64,000 nucleotides of DNA from Saccharothrix violaceirubra (GCF_014203755.1 NZ_JACHJS010000001.1:6138001-6202000); one strand, 5' to 3'. Positions 7,973-16,666 are shown, counted from the stretch's first letter. Made by a program: numbers and translations. Notes: generated by a model not told the origin, from the letters alone.

Positions 7973-8914
7973 ATGACCGGCAACATCAAGACCCAGCAGC
8001 CCGCCCTCGACGACCAGTACGAGTCGACCGGCACCGGCTTCGACGCCGAGGACGGCAAGCACCGCAACGACGACGCCACGATGCGCGAGCTGGCCGAGGC
8101 CCACCTGCCGCTGGTCCGCCACGTCGTCCGCGAGCTGCTGGCCCGCGTCCCGGCGCACGTCCGCCGCGACGAGCTGATGTCCGCGGGTTACGAGGCCCTG
8201 GCCCACGCGGCCCGCTGCTTCGATGCCTCCCGGGGCGCCCCCTTCTCCTCTTACGCCAACGTCCGCGTCCGCGGCGCCCTGCTCGACGAGCTGCGCCGCG
8301 CCGACTGGGCGAGCCGCTCGGTCCGCAGCAAGGCCCGCAAGCTCGACACCGCGCGGGACGCGTTCGTCGTCGCCCACGGCCGCACCCCCAGCGACGTCGA
8401 GCTGGGCGAGAAGCTCGACATGAGCGTCCGCGACGTCGCGTCCATCCGGGACGACGTGCAGCGCTCCGTCCTCCTGCGACTCGAGGGCGCGGTCGGCGAC
8501 ACCAACGACGACGAGGTGTCGCTGTCCATCCCGGACCCCTCGCCCAACCCCGAGCAGACGCTGCTCGAGCGCGAGCGGATCGGCTACCTGCGCGACGCCA
8601 TCGAGGCGCTGCCGGAGCGGCTGCGCACGGTCATCGAGCAGTACTACTTCGCCGGCCGCCAGATGTCCGACATCGCCGCGGACATGGGCGTCACCGAGTC
8701 CCGGGTGTCGCACCTGCGTGCCGAGGCCACCGTGCTCATGCGCGAGGCCCTGAACACCCACCTCGACCCCGACCGCGTCACCGACCGTGACGCGACCGGC
8801 TGCGCGGCCCGTCGCCGTGCCGCCTACTACGCCTCCGTCGCCTCCCAGGCGACGCTGCACTCGCGCCTCGCGCGCACTTCTTCGACCGGCATGCCGGTCG
8901 ACCTCTCCGCGTAG
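7973..8914 (+). CDS. fliA: RNA polymerase sigma factor FliA (sigma-28)
   Basis: Sigma-70 family factor of the FliA/WhiG group that directs transcription of flagellar and chemotaxis genes. Region 2 contains HLPLVRHVVREL, SAGYEALAHAARCFD and FSSYANVRVRGALLDELRRADWASRSVR, a FliA hallmark. Region 3 follows (AFVVAHGRTPSDVELGEKL), and region 4 has LPERLRTVIEQYYFAGRQMSDIAADMGVTESRVSHLRAEA. The ATG at 7973 is preceded by GGAGGTGGAG; an upstream in-frame extension to 7841 lacks such a site. The C-terminal tail of about 45 residues is longer than usual. It sits divergent from flgN and upstream of fliC; no FliA-type promoter is visible in front of fliA itself. Confidence 0.93.
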   Translation: MTGNIKTQQPALDDQYESTGTGFDAEDGKHRNDDATMRELAEAHLPLVRHVVRELLARVPAHVRRDELMSAGYEALAHAARCFDASRGAPFSSYANVRVRGALLDELRRADWASRSVRSKARKLDTARDAFVVAHGRTPSDVELGEKLDMSVRDVASIRDDVQRSVLLRLEGAVGDTNDDEVSLSIPDPSPNPEQTLLERERIGYLRDAIEALPERLRTVIEQYYFAGRQMSDIAADMGVTESRVSHLRAEATVLMREALNTHLDPDRVTDRDATGCAARRRAAYYASVASQATLHSRLARTSSTGMPVDLSA

Positions 8915-8959
8915 CACCAACCCCATCGGGAAATCCGCCAGGAAATCCCGGAAAGTCCC

Positions 8960-8986
8960 GCAACTCCCGGGCACGAAGGCCGATCT
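8960..8986 (+). promoter_or_regulatory. Candidate FliA-type promoter of fliC
   Basis: GCAA (8960-8963), exactly 15 nt, then GCCGATCT (8979-8986). The -10 matches the enterobacterial sigma-28 core GCCGAT. It would give a leader of about 47 nt in front of fliC that contains all of the GGA motifs. Confidence 0.6.
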
Positions 8987-8996
8987 GCCCGGTGTC

Positions 8997-9036
8997 GGAA
9001 CAAGGACGGACCGACCTGGACTCGCTTCAAGGAGGA
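8997..9036 (+). promoter_or_regulatory. GGA-rich fliC leader, candidate CsrA binding sites
   Basis: Six GGA trinucleotides lie at 8997, 9004, 9008, 9018, 9031 and 9034, all between the predicted start point and the fliC ATG at 9041. The last two are inside the ribosome-binding site GGAGGAAATC. CsrA recognises GGA, and csrA and fliW are encoded 4 kb away. This makes translational repression of flagellin likely, by analogy with hag of Bacillus subtilis. Confidence 0.55.
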
Positions 9037-9040
9037 AATC

Positions 9041-10216
9041 ATGAGTCTGCGCATCAACTCCAACATCGCCGCGATGAACGCCTACCGCAACCTGTCGGTG
9101 AACGACAAGCAGATGCAGGGTTCGCTGGAGAAGCTCTCCTCCGGTCTCCGCATCAACAAGGCCGCCGACGACGCGGCGGGTCTGTCGATCAGCCAGGGCC
9201 TGCAGGCCCAGATCGGCGGCCTCAAGGTTGCGGCGCGCAACGCCCAGGACGGCGTGAACGTCGTTCAGACCGCCGACGGCGCGCTGAACGAGTCCGCGTC
9301 CATCCTGCAGCGCATGCGTGACCTGGCGGTGCAGGCGGCCAACGGTGGCTCCCAGGACGCCACCGCCCAGGGTGCCGCCCAGACCGAGTTCTCGCAGCTG
9401 CAGAGCGAGCTCGACCGCATCGCCAAGACCACCTCGTTCGGTGGCCAGAAGCTGCTCGCCGCCGGCACCACCGGTGGCACGGCTTACACGGGCACCTTCC
9501 AGGTGGGCGCGAACAACACCACCGACGACCGGATCAGCGTCAACCTCGACTCGTCCGTCTTCGGTGCCGCGGGCACGAAGGCGTCCTTCACGGCGACCGG
9601 TGGTACCTACACCAGCGCCGCGTTGGACACCAAGACCATCACGGCCACTCAGGGTTCCACCACCGCCACGGTGACCCTGGCCACCCCTGCCGACCTCGAC
9701 GCGGTCGTCTCCCAGCTGAACGGCGACTCGACCTTCGCGGCCGGGTTCGTCGCCAGCAAGGCGGGCGGCGAACTCAAGGTCGAGGCCAAGACCGCCGGTG
9801 CGGGCACCATCGCCCTGACCGGTACGGCCGCCCTGACCGGTACCGCCACGGCGGGCACCGACGGCCCCACGGCCACCGGCTTCGACAGCACGGGTCTGGG
9901 CGTCGGCTCCACCGTCAAGGTGAGCGACACCAGCAGCGCCCAGTCCGCGATCACGGCTGTGGACAAGGCGATCCGCAGCCTGTCGACGGCGCGCTCCGAG
10001 CTCGGTGCTTACCAGAACCGGTTCGAGCACACCATCAACAACATCAACGTCCAGGTGGAGAACCTCTCGGCGTCCAAGTCGGCGATCACCGACACCGACA
10101 TGGCCAACGAGATGGTCAGCTTCACCCGGTCGCAGATCCTGTCGCAGGCCGGCACCGCGATGCTGGCTCAGGCCAACCAGGCTCCGCAGTCTGTTCTGCA
10201 GCTCCTGCGCGGCTGA
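9041..10216 (+). CDS. fliC: Flagellin
   Basis: Filament subunit, exported through the flagellar apparatus. The 391-residue protein has the conserved N-terminal D0/D1 domains (MSLRINSNIAAMNAYRNL, LSSGLRINKAADDAAGLSIS, DGVNVVQTADGALNESASIL) and the C-terminal D1/D0 (FEHTINNINVQVENLSASKSAITDTDMA to the terminal QSVLQLLRG). In between lies a Thr/Ala/Gly-rich surface domain (about residues 150-300), likely unique to this strain group. A strong AAGGAGG ribosome-binding site is present. It is followed by a large hairpin, which probably limits read-through into fliD. Confidence 0.97.
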   Translation: MSLRINSNIAAMNAYRNLSVNDKQMQGSLEKLSSGLRINKAADDAAGLSISQGLQAQIGGLKVAARNAQDGVNVVQTADGALNESASILQRMRDLAVQAANGGSQDATAQGAAQTEFSQLQSELDRIAKTTSFGGQKLLAAGTTGGTAYTGTFQVGANNTTDDRISVNLDSSVFGAAGTKASFTATGGTYTSAALDTKTITATQGSTTATVTLATPADLDAVVSQLNGDSTFAAGFVASKAGGELKVEAKTAGAGTIALTGTAALTGTATAGTDGPTATGFDSTGLGVGSTVKVSDTSSAQSAITAVDKAIRSLSTARSELGAYQNRFEHTINNINVQVENLSASKSAITDTDMANEMVSFTRSQILSQAGTAMLAQANQAPQSVLQLLRG

Positions 10217-10231
10217 TCCACCGGACGGCGG

Positions 10232-10274
10232 CCCGGGCGAGGTCCCCCAGACCCCTCCCCTGCCCTCGCCCGGG
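10232..10274 (+). terminator. Hairpin between fliC and fliD
   Basis: An 11-bp perfect stem, CCCGGGCGAGG (10232-10242) with CCTCGCCCGGG (10264-10274), and a 21-nt C-rich loop. It starts 16 bases after the fliC stop, without a T-run. It is probably a partial terminator or 3' stabiliser that lets fliC mRNA exceed fliD mRNA. Confidence 0.55.
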
Positions 10275-10308
10275 TCGCATCAGGTGACTTAGGAAGGAAG
10301 CGAGCAGC

Positions 10309-11604
10309 ATGACCAGCAGCGTCGACGGACTCGTCAGCGGTCTCAGCACCTCCACCATCATCAACCAGTTGATGCAGTTGGAGGCCGCCCCCCAGACCCG
10401 GCTGAAGAAGCAGGTGAGCGCCGAACAGACGCTGCAATCCAACTACCAGGCGGTCAACGCGCGCATGCTCGCCGTGCGGAACGCCGCCGAGACACTGACC
10501 TCCGCGGACACCTGGAACTCGGTGACGGTGACGTCCTCGAGCGACGCGGTGAGCGGTGTCGCCGGTACCGGAGCCCTCACGGGCACCGCTACGTTCGACG
10601 TGGTGCGGACCGCCACCCGACATGTCGCCTCGTCCGCCGTTCCGCAGTCGGGTTCCCTGACGACGAACGGCTCGCTGACCGTCACGGTCGGCAACAAGGC
10701 GACGTCGGTGGCGGTCACCACCGATACCGCCCAGGGGGTGGCCGACGCGATCAACAAGGCCGACCTGGGCGTGCGCGCCACCGTGCTGACTACCACCACG
10801 GGTTCCGTGCTCCAGTTCTCGGGCACCGGGACGGGCGCGGCCAAGGCTTTCACGATCGACGGCCTGACCTCGGGCACGACGGTCATCACGCAGGGCGCGG
10901 ACGCGCTCGTCACGGTCGGCAACCCGAACGCGGGCGGCTACCAGTTGACCAGCGCGGACAACAACTTCACCGGCCTCATCCCCGGTGTCACCGTCACGGT
11001 CTCCAAGGCCGCGACCAACGTGACCGTCACCGCCGACCAGAACACCGCGAAGCTCGCCGACGCGATGCAGAGCCTGGTCAACGCGATCAACAGCGCGGCG
11101 TCGGACATCAACAACCGCAGCTCCTACAACGCCACCACCAAGACCTCGGGCGCGCTCAACGGCGACCCGCTGGTCCGCGGTCTGCGCCAGAGCCTGCTCG
11201 GCCAGGTCAGCTCGGGTGTCGAGGGGTTGGGCAGTGCCGCGAAGCTCGGTGTCCAACTCGGCCGCGACGGCACGGTCACGTTCGACCGCGGCAAGTTCCT
11301 GGCTTCGCTCAAGGAGGACCCGGCGGCCGTCAAGACCGCCGTGCAGACCAAGTTCGCCGAGGGCTTCCGCAAGACGGCAGACGCCGCGACCAACACGACC
11401 GACGGCAAGCTGACCCAGATCATCCAGGGTCGCGACAACGTCGTCCGGTCGTTGAACAAGCAGATCGACGACTGGGACTCGCGTCTCGCCGATCGCAAGG
11501 TCGCGTTGCAGCGCCAGTACACGGCGTTGGAGACGACGCTGGGCAAGTTGAAGGACCAATCCACGTGGCTGGCGGGGCAGTTGTCCTCACTGTCTTCGAG
11601 CTGA
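10309..11604 (+). CDS. fliD: Flagellar cap protein FliD (HAP2)
   Basis: Filament cap that promotes flagellin polymerisation at the tip. The 431-residue protein begins with the FliD pattern VDGLVSGLSTSTIINQLMQLEAAPQTRLKKQVS, followed by an N-terminal coiled coil. The C-terminal D0/D1 region (NKQIDDWDSRLADRKVALQRQYTALETTLGKLKDQSTWLAGQLSSL) is typical. A good GGAAGGAAG site precedes the ATG. It is followed by fliS, its usual partner, 10 bp downstream. Confidence 0.95.
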   Translation: MTSSVDGLVSGLSTSTIINQLMQLEAAPQTRLKKQVSAEQTLQSNYQAVNARMLAVRNAAETLTSADTWNSVTVTSSSDAVSGVAGTGALTGTATFDVVRTATRHVASSAVPQSGSLTTNGSLTVTVGNKATSVAVTTDTAQGVADAINKADLGVRATVLTTTTGSVLQFSGTGTGAAKAFTIDGLTSGTTVITQGADALVTVGNPNAGGYQLTSADNNFTGLIPGVTVTVSKAATNVTVTADQNTAKLADAMQSLVNAINSAASDINNRSSYNATTKTSGALNGDPLVRGLRQSLLGQVSSGVEGLGSAAKLGVQLGRDGTVTFDRGKFLASLKEDPAAVKTAVQTKFAEGFRKTADAATNTTDGKLTQIIQGRDNVVRSLNKQIDDWDSRLADRKVALQRQYTALETTLGKLKDQSTWLAGQLSSLSSS

Positions 11605-11614
11605 GAGGCTCTCG

Positions 11615-11998
11615 ATGTCGACTTCCGCGCTGCGCGCCCGTTATCTGACCGACTCCGTGTCCACCGCGTCGCCTTCGCGACTGCTGGTGATGCTGTACGA
11701 CCGGCTGTGCCTGGACCTCGACAAGGCGTTGACCGCGATCGCCTCGGGTGAGCGCGAGGCCGCGTCGGTCGCCCTGGTGCACGCCCAGGACATCGTCCTG
11801 GAACTGCGGGGATCGCTGAAGCTGGACGAGTGGGCCGGTGCCCGCGGTCTGGCCGACCTCTACACGTTCATGACCTCCGAACTGATGCGTGCCAACCTCC
11901 AACAGGACGCCGGGCGGGTGCGGGCCGTGCTGGCGCTCGTCGAACCGCTGCGCGAGGCGTGGCGGCAGGCGGCCGAGGTGGCGGCGGACGAGCGATGA
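11615..11998 (+). CDS. fliS: Flagellin export chaperone FliS
   Basis: Binds the C-terminus of flagellin to prevent premature polymerisation. The 127-residue helical protein has the FliS signature: ARYLTDSVSTASPSRLLVMLYDRLCLDLDKA at the N-terminus and an internal DIVLELRGSLKLDEWAGARGLADLYTFMTSEL. The next ORF overlaps the stop by an ATGA, so the two are translated together. Confidence 0.95.
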   Translation: MSTSALRARYLTDSVSTASPSRLLVMLYDRLCLDLDKALTAIASGEREAASVALVHAQDIVLELRGSLKLDEWAGARGLADLYTFMTSELMRANLQQDAGRVRAVLALVEPLREAWRQAAEVAADER

Positions 11999-12324
11999 CC
12001 GCGGTCGAGACGGACTGGCGCGTGGTGTGGGCCGCGACGCTGGACCTGATGGAGGCCGACGTCGCCGCCGCCGAGGCACTGCTCTCGCACGACCGCACGG
12101 TGCGCGCGCTGCCGCCGGCTTCGTTCACCGCGCCGGCGGGGATGGGGCCGTTGCCGTTGGAGCTGCGTCCTCGGGCGGATGCGGTGTTGGCGCGGCAGTT
12201 GGCCGTGGCCGAGGCTCTGGTGGTGGCGATGGCGGCCACTGCCAAGCAGGCGGCGATGCTGGGGCGGATCGAGGACGCGGGCCAGGCTCCGGCTCGGCCG
12301 GGATACCTGGATTGCGCGCTCTGA
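11995..12324 (+). CDS. Small helical protein after fliS (FliT-like position)
   Basis: 109-residue, Ala-rich, largely helical protein with no motif I can assign. It is translationally coupled to fliS (ATGA overlap). In many bacteria fliT, the FliD chaperone, occupies this place. The N-terminal VWAATLDLMEADVAAAEALLSHDR could be the chaperone helix, and the tail (PARPGYLDCAL) is short and disordered. I infer an export-chaperone role from position only. Confidence 0.55.
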   Translation: MTAVETDWRVVWAATLDLMEADVAAAEALLSHDRTVRALPPASFTAPAGMGPLPLELRPRADAVLARQLAVAEALVVAMAATAKQAAMLGRIEDAGQAPARPGYLDCAL

Positions 12325-12440
12325 GGCTTTTCCCGGGCCGCTGCCTTTCGGGTCACTGTGCCGTTGTGGGCGGGTTTTCAAGCAGGCGCGCGCCGCTGGG
12401 GCAGACCGCCAAAATGGGACTGTCGTCCGTCGCCTGCCGC

Positions 12441-12528
12441 GCGAGTTATGCGTTCAGGCACCGCGAGTTACGCACTCGGACACCGCGAGTTGTGCGTTCC
12501 GGCACCGAGAGTTGCGCACCCGAACCCT
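12441..12528 (+). repeat. Four tandem 22-nt repeats downstream of the fliC-fliS operon
   Basis: Units at 12441-12462, 12463-12484, 12485-12506 and 12507-12528. Units begin GCGAGTT (the last GAGAGTT) and the first three end in CGGCACC-like sequence. This is the same family as the array after csrA, again oriented along the transcription of the upstream operon. It starts 117 bp after the last stop codon. Confidence 0.85.
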
Positions 12529-12569
12529 CTCCCGGTGTGGTCCTGCCGCGCGTGTGCCTCCGTGAACGC

Positions 12570-12635
12570 GCGAGCCCTCGGTTCGGACACCCTGAAATAC
12601 GCACTCAGGCACCCTGAAATACGCGTTCGGGCAGT
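12570..12635 (+). repeat. Three further 22-nt repeats
   Basis: Units at 12570-12591, 12592-12613 and 12614-12635. The last two begin CTGAAATACGC and end in the same half (TCAGGCACC or TCGGGCAGT) as the other units, so this is a sub-type of the family. The sub-type recurs at 31316-31337 after flhB. Confidence 0.8.
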
Positions 12636-12851
12636 GCCCGTGTCGGAGTGGTCGGATGTCCGGCGTCCGGGGGGCGGTCCTCCGCGCCCTGGAGTCGGGA
12701 CTGCTTGGTCGGTCGCCGTGCCTCAAGCGCGGGCACGTGGTGACGTTCTGAATAGTGGTCCCACACTTTGGTGCCGGTTCAGGTGAAGCACAGTTGCGAA
12801 ATGGTTGTCCAGTACTTGCGCTGTGACACCGGATACATCCCTGAAAAACCC
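12636..12851. other. Non-coding stretch upstream of the flgB promoter
   Basis: No plausible gene between the repeats and the flgB promoter; codon pattern is poor in all frames. Base composition falls toward the right end (around 12720-12850), as expected for a promoter region. With the repeats on its left it makes up the 629-bp gap between the FliT-like ORF and flgB. Confidence 0.5.
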
Positions 12852-12878
12852 TCATGGCTATGGCGTGTCAGCCGATCG
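12852..12878 (+). promoter_or_regulatory. Candidate FliA-type promoter of the flgB-flhB operon
   Basis: TCAT (12852-12855), 15 nt, then GCCGATCG (12871-12878), about 70 bp before the flgB start. The -10 sits in a 12-bp palindrome AGCCGATCGGCT (12870-12881), which could also be an operator. It heads an 18-kb operon with no other obvious promoter. Confidence 0.6.
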
Positions 12879-12953
12879 GCTAAGCGTGAGCACGGATTGC
12901 TCCGCCCCCACCGCCACGGATAGGCGTCCCGGTACCTGTCAAGGAGATCGGAC

Positions 12954-13304
12954 GTGTTCGACGATGTCGCTTCCTACGCGGTGCGCAACGCCCTGACCGG
13001 ACTGGCTTCCCGCCAGCGGGTGTACGCGAACAACATCGCAAACATCGAAACACCCGGGTTCACCGCAGGTCGCGTCGACTTCGAGGACACTCTGCGCCGG
13101 GCCGTCGCCTCGGGCGACACCTCAGCCAAGGTCACCCCGCACTACAGCACCTCCACGCTCGCCGCCCGTCAGGACGGGAACAACGTCAACCTCGACGAGG
13201 AGACGATGGCGGCGACCAAGGCCGGCCTCCAGTACAAGCTGGCCCTTCGCGCGATGGACGACCGTTACGGCCTCGTCAGCACGGTGCTGAAGGGGGTGCG
13301 GTAA
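12954..13304 (+). CDS. flgB: Flagellar basal-body rod protein FlgB
   Basis: Proximal rod subunit. The 116-residue protein has the rod-family N-terminus ASRQRVYANNIANIETPGFTAGRVDFEDTLRRA and ends with the FlgB pattern ATKAGLQYKLALRAMDDRYGLVSTVLKGVR. The GTG start is preceded by AAGGAGAT. It is the first gene of the large operon and 3 bp before flgC. Confidence 0.95.
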   Translation: MFDDVASYAVRNALTGLASRQRVYANNIANIETPGFTAGRVDFEDTLRRAVASGDTSAKVTPHYSTSTLAARQDGNNVNLDEETMAATKAGLQYKLALRAMDDRYGLVSTVLKGVR

Positions 13305-13307
13305 GCC

Positions 13308-13697
13308 ATGTTCGACAGCATCGACATCGCGACGACCGGCGCCTCCACCTACCGCAAGTGGCTGGACGCGGTCTCGGACAACATCGCGAACATCAACGAC
13401 GTCGCACCCACGAGCGGTGCCGCTTTCCAGGAGCGCTACGTCGTCGCCACGTCCCTTCCACGTGGCGGCGTCACGGTCTCGGGCATCGAACTCGGCAGCG
13501 CGGAAGGTCGGATGGTGCAGAACCCCGACCACCCGCTGGCCGACGAGGACGGCTACGTCCGCATCCCCGACATCGACCTCAGCGAACAGATGGGCTACCT
13601 GATCATGGCCCAGCGTGGATACCAGGCCAACCTCGCCGTCGTCGATCGCGCGACCAGCGCATACGAAGCGGCGCTCCAGCTCGGGAAGAACGCATGA
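13308..13697 (+). CDS. flgC: Flagellar basal-body rod protein FlgC
   Basis: Proximal rod subunit, 129 residues. N-terminal TYRKWLDAVSDNIANINDV is the rod-family motif. C-terminal GYVRIPDIDLSEQMGYLIMAQRGYQANLAVVDRATSAYEAALQLGK is typical for FlgC. The ATGA overlap with fliE couples translation. Confidence 0.95.
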   Translation: MFDSIDIATTGASTYRKWLDAVSDNIANINDVAPTSGAAFQERYVVATSLPRGGVTVSGIELGSAEGRMVQNPDHPLADEDGYVRIPDIDLSEQMGYLIMAQRGYQANLAVVDRATSAYEAALQLGKNA

Positions 13698-14005
13698 GCA
13701 GCCCCATCTCGGCCATCGGTGCCGTTTCCGCCCCCATCGCCCCGATCTCGCTGTCGGGCGCCACCTCCGCCGACTACGCCGAGAAGTCGTCCTTCGGCGA
13801 CATGATCGGCGCCGCGCTCGCCAAGACCGAGCAGGCCCAGAGCAAGGCGTCGGACCTCGCGGTCCAGCTGTCCACCGGCGACCTCGACGACCCGCAGGAA
13901 TACCTGATGGCCGCCACCGAGGCGTCGCTGTCCACCCAGCTCACCGTCGCGATCCGTAACAAGGCCGTCGACGCCTTCAACGAGATCATGAGGCTGCAAG
14001 CGTGA
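13694..14005 (+). CDS. fliE: Flagellar MS-ring/rod adapter FliE
   Basis: 103-residue export-gate and rod adapter. The conserved C-terminal half reads GDLDDPQEYLMAATEASLSTQLTVAIRNKAVDAFNEIMRLQA, matching FliE in the helix that docks to the FliPQR gate and rod. Overlaps flgC (ATGA) and fliF (GTGA). Confidence 0.93.
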   Translation: MSSPISAIGAVSAPIAPISLSGATSADYAEKSSFGDMIGAALAKTEQAQSKASDLAVQLSTGDLDDPQEYLMAATEASLSTQLTVAIRNKAVDAFNEIMRLQA

Positions 14006-15636
14006 ACCGGGACCGCCTGAGCGCGCTGATGCGTCGCGCGACCGACGGTTTCAAGGCCTTCACGCCGGGGCAGCGCGTGGTGGCGATCGCGAGTGTCATC
14101 GCGGTCCTGGTGGGTGTCGTCCTGTTCACGGGCTGGGCCTCGACGCCGAACTACTCGCCCCTGTTCACCAACCTCGCCTCGAAGGACGCCGCCGCGATCG
14201 TCGAGCAGCTCGACGCGGCCGGCACGTCCTACGAGCTGGCCGACGGCGGCCAGACCGTGATGGTGCCCAAGGAGCAGGTCTACCAGCTGCGCATCCAGCT
14301 CAGCGCCGACGGCCTCCCCGCGCAGGACGACACCGGCTACGCGCTGCTGGACCAGCAGGGCGTCACGACGTCGGAGTTCATGCAGCAGGTCGGCTACCAG
14401 CGCGCGATGGAAGGCGAGCTGGCGAACACGATCAAGTCGATCAACGGGGTCGAGACGGCGACCGTCCACCTGGTGATCCCCAAGAAGGACGTGTTCTCCG
14501 ACGACTCCAGCAAGCCCACCGCGGCCGTCATGGTCGACACCGCGAGCGGCAAGGACCTGTCCGCGGACCAGGTCCAGGCGATCGTCCACCTGGTCGCGTC
14601 CAGTGTGGAGGGTCTCGACCCCGACGACATCACCGTCGCCGACTCGACCGGCACCGTGCTGGCCGCGCCCGGTGGCGCGTCCACCGGCGGCTCGGGCAAC
14701 CAGAACCAGCAGACGGTGGCGTTCGAGCAGCGGCTCAGCTCCTCGTTGCAGTCGCTGCTCACGCAGGTCGTCGGGACGAACCACGCCATGGTGAAGGTGA
14801 CCGCGGACCTGGACTTCGACCAGTCGGAGACCAAGACCCAGACCTACACCAGCGACCCGAACACCGCGCCGCTGTCGGAGAGCACCACCGAGGAGACCTA
14901 CACCGGCACCGGCACCGGGCAGAACGGCACGGGTGTGCTCGGCCAGATCAACGGGTCCGACTCGTCCGCGACCGGCACCAACGGCAACGGGTCCTACCAG
15001 CAGAAGTCGACCGTGCGGGACAACGCGGTCGGCACCGTGATCGAGACCCGCCAGTCGGCCCCGGGCAAGATCCGCAAGCTCGGCGTGGCCGTGCTGCTGG
15101 ACGAGAAGGCCGCCGGCTCCGTCGACATGGCCGCGGTGAAGGAACTCGCGGCGTCGGCCATCGGCGTGGACACCACGCGTGGCGACACGCTGGCCGTCAC
15201 AGCGATGCCGTTCGACCAGACCGACGCCGAGCAGGCCGCCAAGGACACCGCCTCGGCTTCCGCCTCCCAGCAACAGGACGACCTGGTCTCGCTGATCAAG
15301 ACCGGTGCCGCCGTGCTCGGCGTCGTGGTCCTGCTGATCGGCACGTGGATCGCCACCCGCAAGCGCCGCAAGCGCGCCGCCGCCAACGCGGAGGAACTGC
15401 GGGTGCTGGCCGAACTCCAGGCCGAGCTGGAGCGCAACCGCCTTGAGGCGGGGGCGACCCAGGGCGCACTGGAGAGCGGCGGCGTCGCCGGGGCCCTCGG
15501 GCCGGGCAGCGGCCCCAGGCAGGACTCGGACGAGGTCCGGGAGCAGAAGCTGAAGGAGATCGAGGCCCTGGTCGACGACCAGCCCGACGAGGTCGCACGG
15601 CTCCTGCGCGGTTGGCTGAGCGGCAAGGGGGTCTGA
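14002..15636 (+). CDS. fliF: Flagellar MS-ring protein FliF
   Basis: Inner-membrane ring on which the motor and export gate assemble. The 544-residue protein has a TM helix near residues 28-48 (VVAIASVIAVLVGVVLFTGW), ring-building motifs (YSPLFTNLASKDAAAIVEQLDAAG, MVPKEQVYQLRIQLSADGLP, VHLVIPKKDVFSDD) and a second TM near residue 430. The C-terminal FliG-binding tail (IEALVDDQPDEVARLLRGWLSGKG) follows. The GTG start overlaps the fliE stop. Confidence 0.97.
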   Translation: MNRDRLSALMRRATDGFKAFTPGQRVVAIASVIAVLVGVVLFTGWASTPNYSPLFTNLASKDAAAIVEQLDAAGTSYELADGGQTVMVPKEQVYQLRIQLSADGLPAQDDTGYALLDQQGVTTSEFMQQVGYQRAMEGELANTIKSINGVETATVHLVIPKKDVFSDDSSKPTAAVMVDTASGKDLSADQVQAIVHLVASSVEGLDPDDITVADSTGTVLAAPGGASTGGSGNQNQQTVAFEQRLSSSLQSLLTQVVGTNHAMVKVTADLDFDQSETKTQTYTSDPNTAPLSESTTEETYTGTGTGQNGTGVLGQINGSDSSATGTNGNGSYQQKSTVRDNAVGTVIETRQSAPGKIRKLGVAVLLDEKAAGSVDMAAVKELAASAIGVDTTRGDTLAVTAMPFDQTDAEQAAKDTASASASQQQDDLVSLIKTGAAVLGVVVLLIGTWIATRKRRKRAAANAEELRVLAELQAELERNRLEAGATQGALESGGVAGALGPGSGPRQDSDEVREQKLKEIEALVDDQPDEVARLLRGWLSGKGV

Positions 15637-15637
15637 C

Positions 15638-16666
15638 ATGTCGGACATCGTGGTGAGTTCCCAGGCCTCCATGGAGGGGCTGCGCAAGGCCGCGATCCTC
15701 ATCCTCCAGATGGGCAAGGAGGAGTCGACCAAGGTCCTGTCGAAGATGCGCGAGACCGAGGTCGAGGCCCTCTCGGCGGAGATCGTCCGGCTCGGCTCGG
15801 TGGACAACTCGTCCGTCTCGGCCGTGCTCGACGAGTTCCACGCCATGACCCAGGCCCGCTCGCACATCGCGTTCGGCGGCATGGACTACGCCCGCGAGCT
15901 GCTGGTCGAGACCCTCGGCCACGACCGCGCGGACGAGATCGTGCACCGCATCGGCGCCTCGATGGTCGACGTCCCGTTCCGCTTCCTCCAGCGCGCCGAG
16001 CCGCGCCAGGTCCTGTCGTTCCTCCAGGAGGAGCACCCGCAGACCGTGGCGCTGGTGCTGGCGCACATGCCCTCGCACCTCGCGTCGCTGATCCTGTCCG
16101 GCCTGCCGTCGGACCGGCAGTCGGACGTGGCGCTGCGCGTGGCCACGATGGGCCGCACCTCGCCGGAGATCATCCGCAAGGTCGAGAACGTGTTGGAGCG
16201 CAAGCTCTCCTCGCTGCTGACGCCGAGCGACGTGTCCACTGTGGGCGGTGTGCAACCGTTGGTGGACATCATCAACCGCTCGGACCGCACGACGGAACGC
16301 GCGATCCTCGAAGGCCTGGCGAAGCGCTCGCCGGAGCTGGCCGACGAGATCCGCAGCCGGATGTTCATGTTCGAGGACCTGGTCGGCATCGACGACCGGT
16401 CGCTCCAGCTCGTGCTGCGCCAGGTCGAGGGACAGGACCTGGCCACCGCGCTCAAGGGTGTCACCGAGGTCGTCCGCGACAAGATCGTCGGCAACCTCTC
16501 GGCCCGCGCCGCGGAGAACCTGCTGGAGGAGATCGAGGTGCTCGGCGCGGTCCGCCTGCGGACCGTCGAAGAGGCCCAGGCCAAGATCATCGGGGTCATC
16601 CGATCCCTCGAAGAGTCGGGTCAGCTCGTGCTGCGACGAGGGGACGAGGATGAGTTCGTCGACTGA
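15638..16666 (+). CDS. fliG: Flagellar motor switch protein FliG
   Basis: Rotor protein that contacts FliF, FliM and the stator MotA. The 342-residue protein shows all three domains: the N-terminal LRKAAILILQMGKEESTKVLSKM, the middle EHPQTVALVLAHMPSHLASLILSGLP with its EHPQ motif, and the C-terminal charged helix with MFMFEDLVGIDDRSLQLVLRQVEGQDLATALKG. The 3' end overlaps fliH by 17 bp. Confidence 0.97.
   Translation: MSDIVVSSQASMEGLRKAAILILQMGKEESTKVLSKMRETEVEALSAEIVRLGSVDNSSVSAVLDEFHAMTQARSHIAFGGMDYARELLVETLGHDRADEIVHRIGASMVDVPFRFLQRAEPRQVLSFLQEEHPQTVALVLAHMPSHLASLILSGLPSDRQSDVALRVATMGRTSPEIIRKVENVLERKLSSLLTPSDVSTVGGVQPLVDIINRSDRTTERAILEGLAKRSPELADEIRSRMFMFEDLVGIDDRSLQLVLRQVEGQDLATALKGVTEVVRDKIVGNLSARAAENLLEEIEVLGAVRLRTVEEAQAKIIGVIRSLEESGQLVLRRGDEDEFVD

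Noticed and set aside
12871..12880. Minus-strand promoter from the palindromic GCCGATCGGC
   Set aside because: The palindrome reads as a -10 both ways, but there is no matching -35 on the minus strand and no minus-strand gene.
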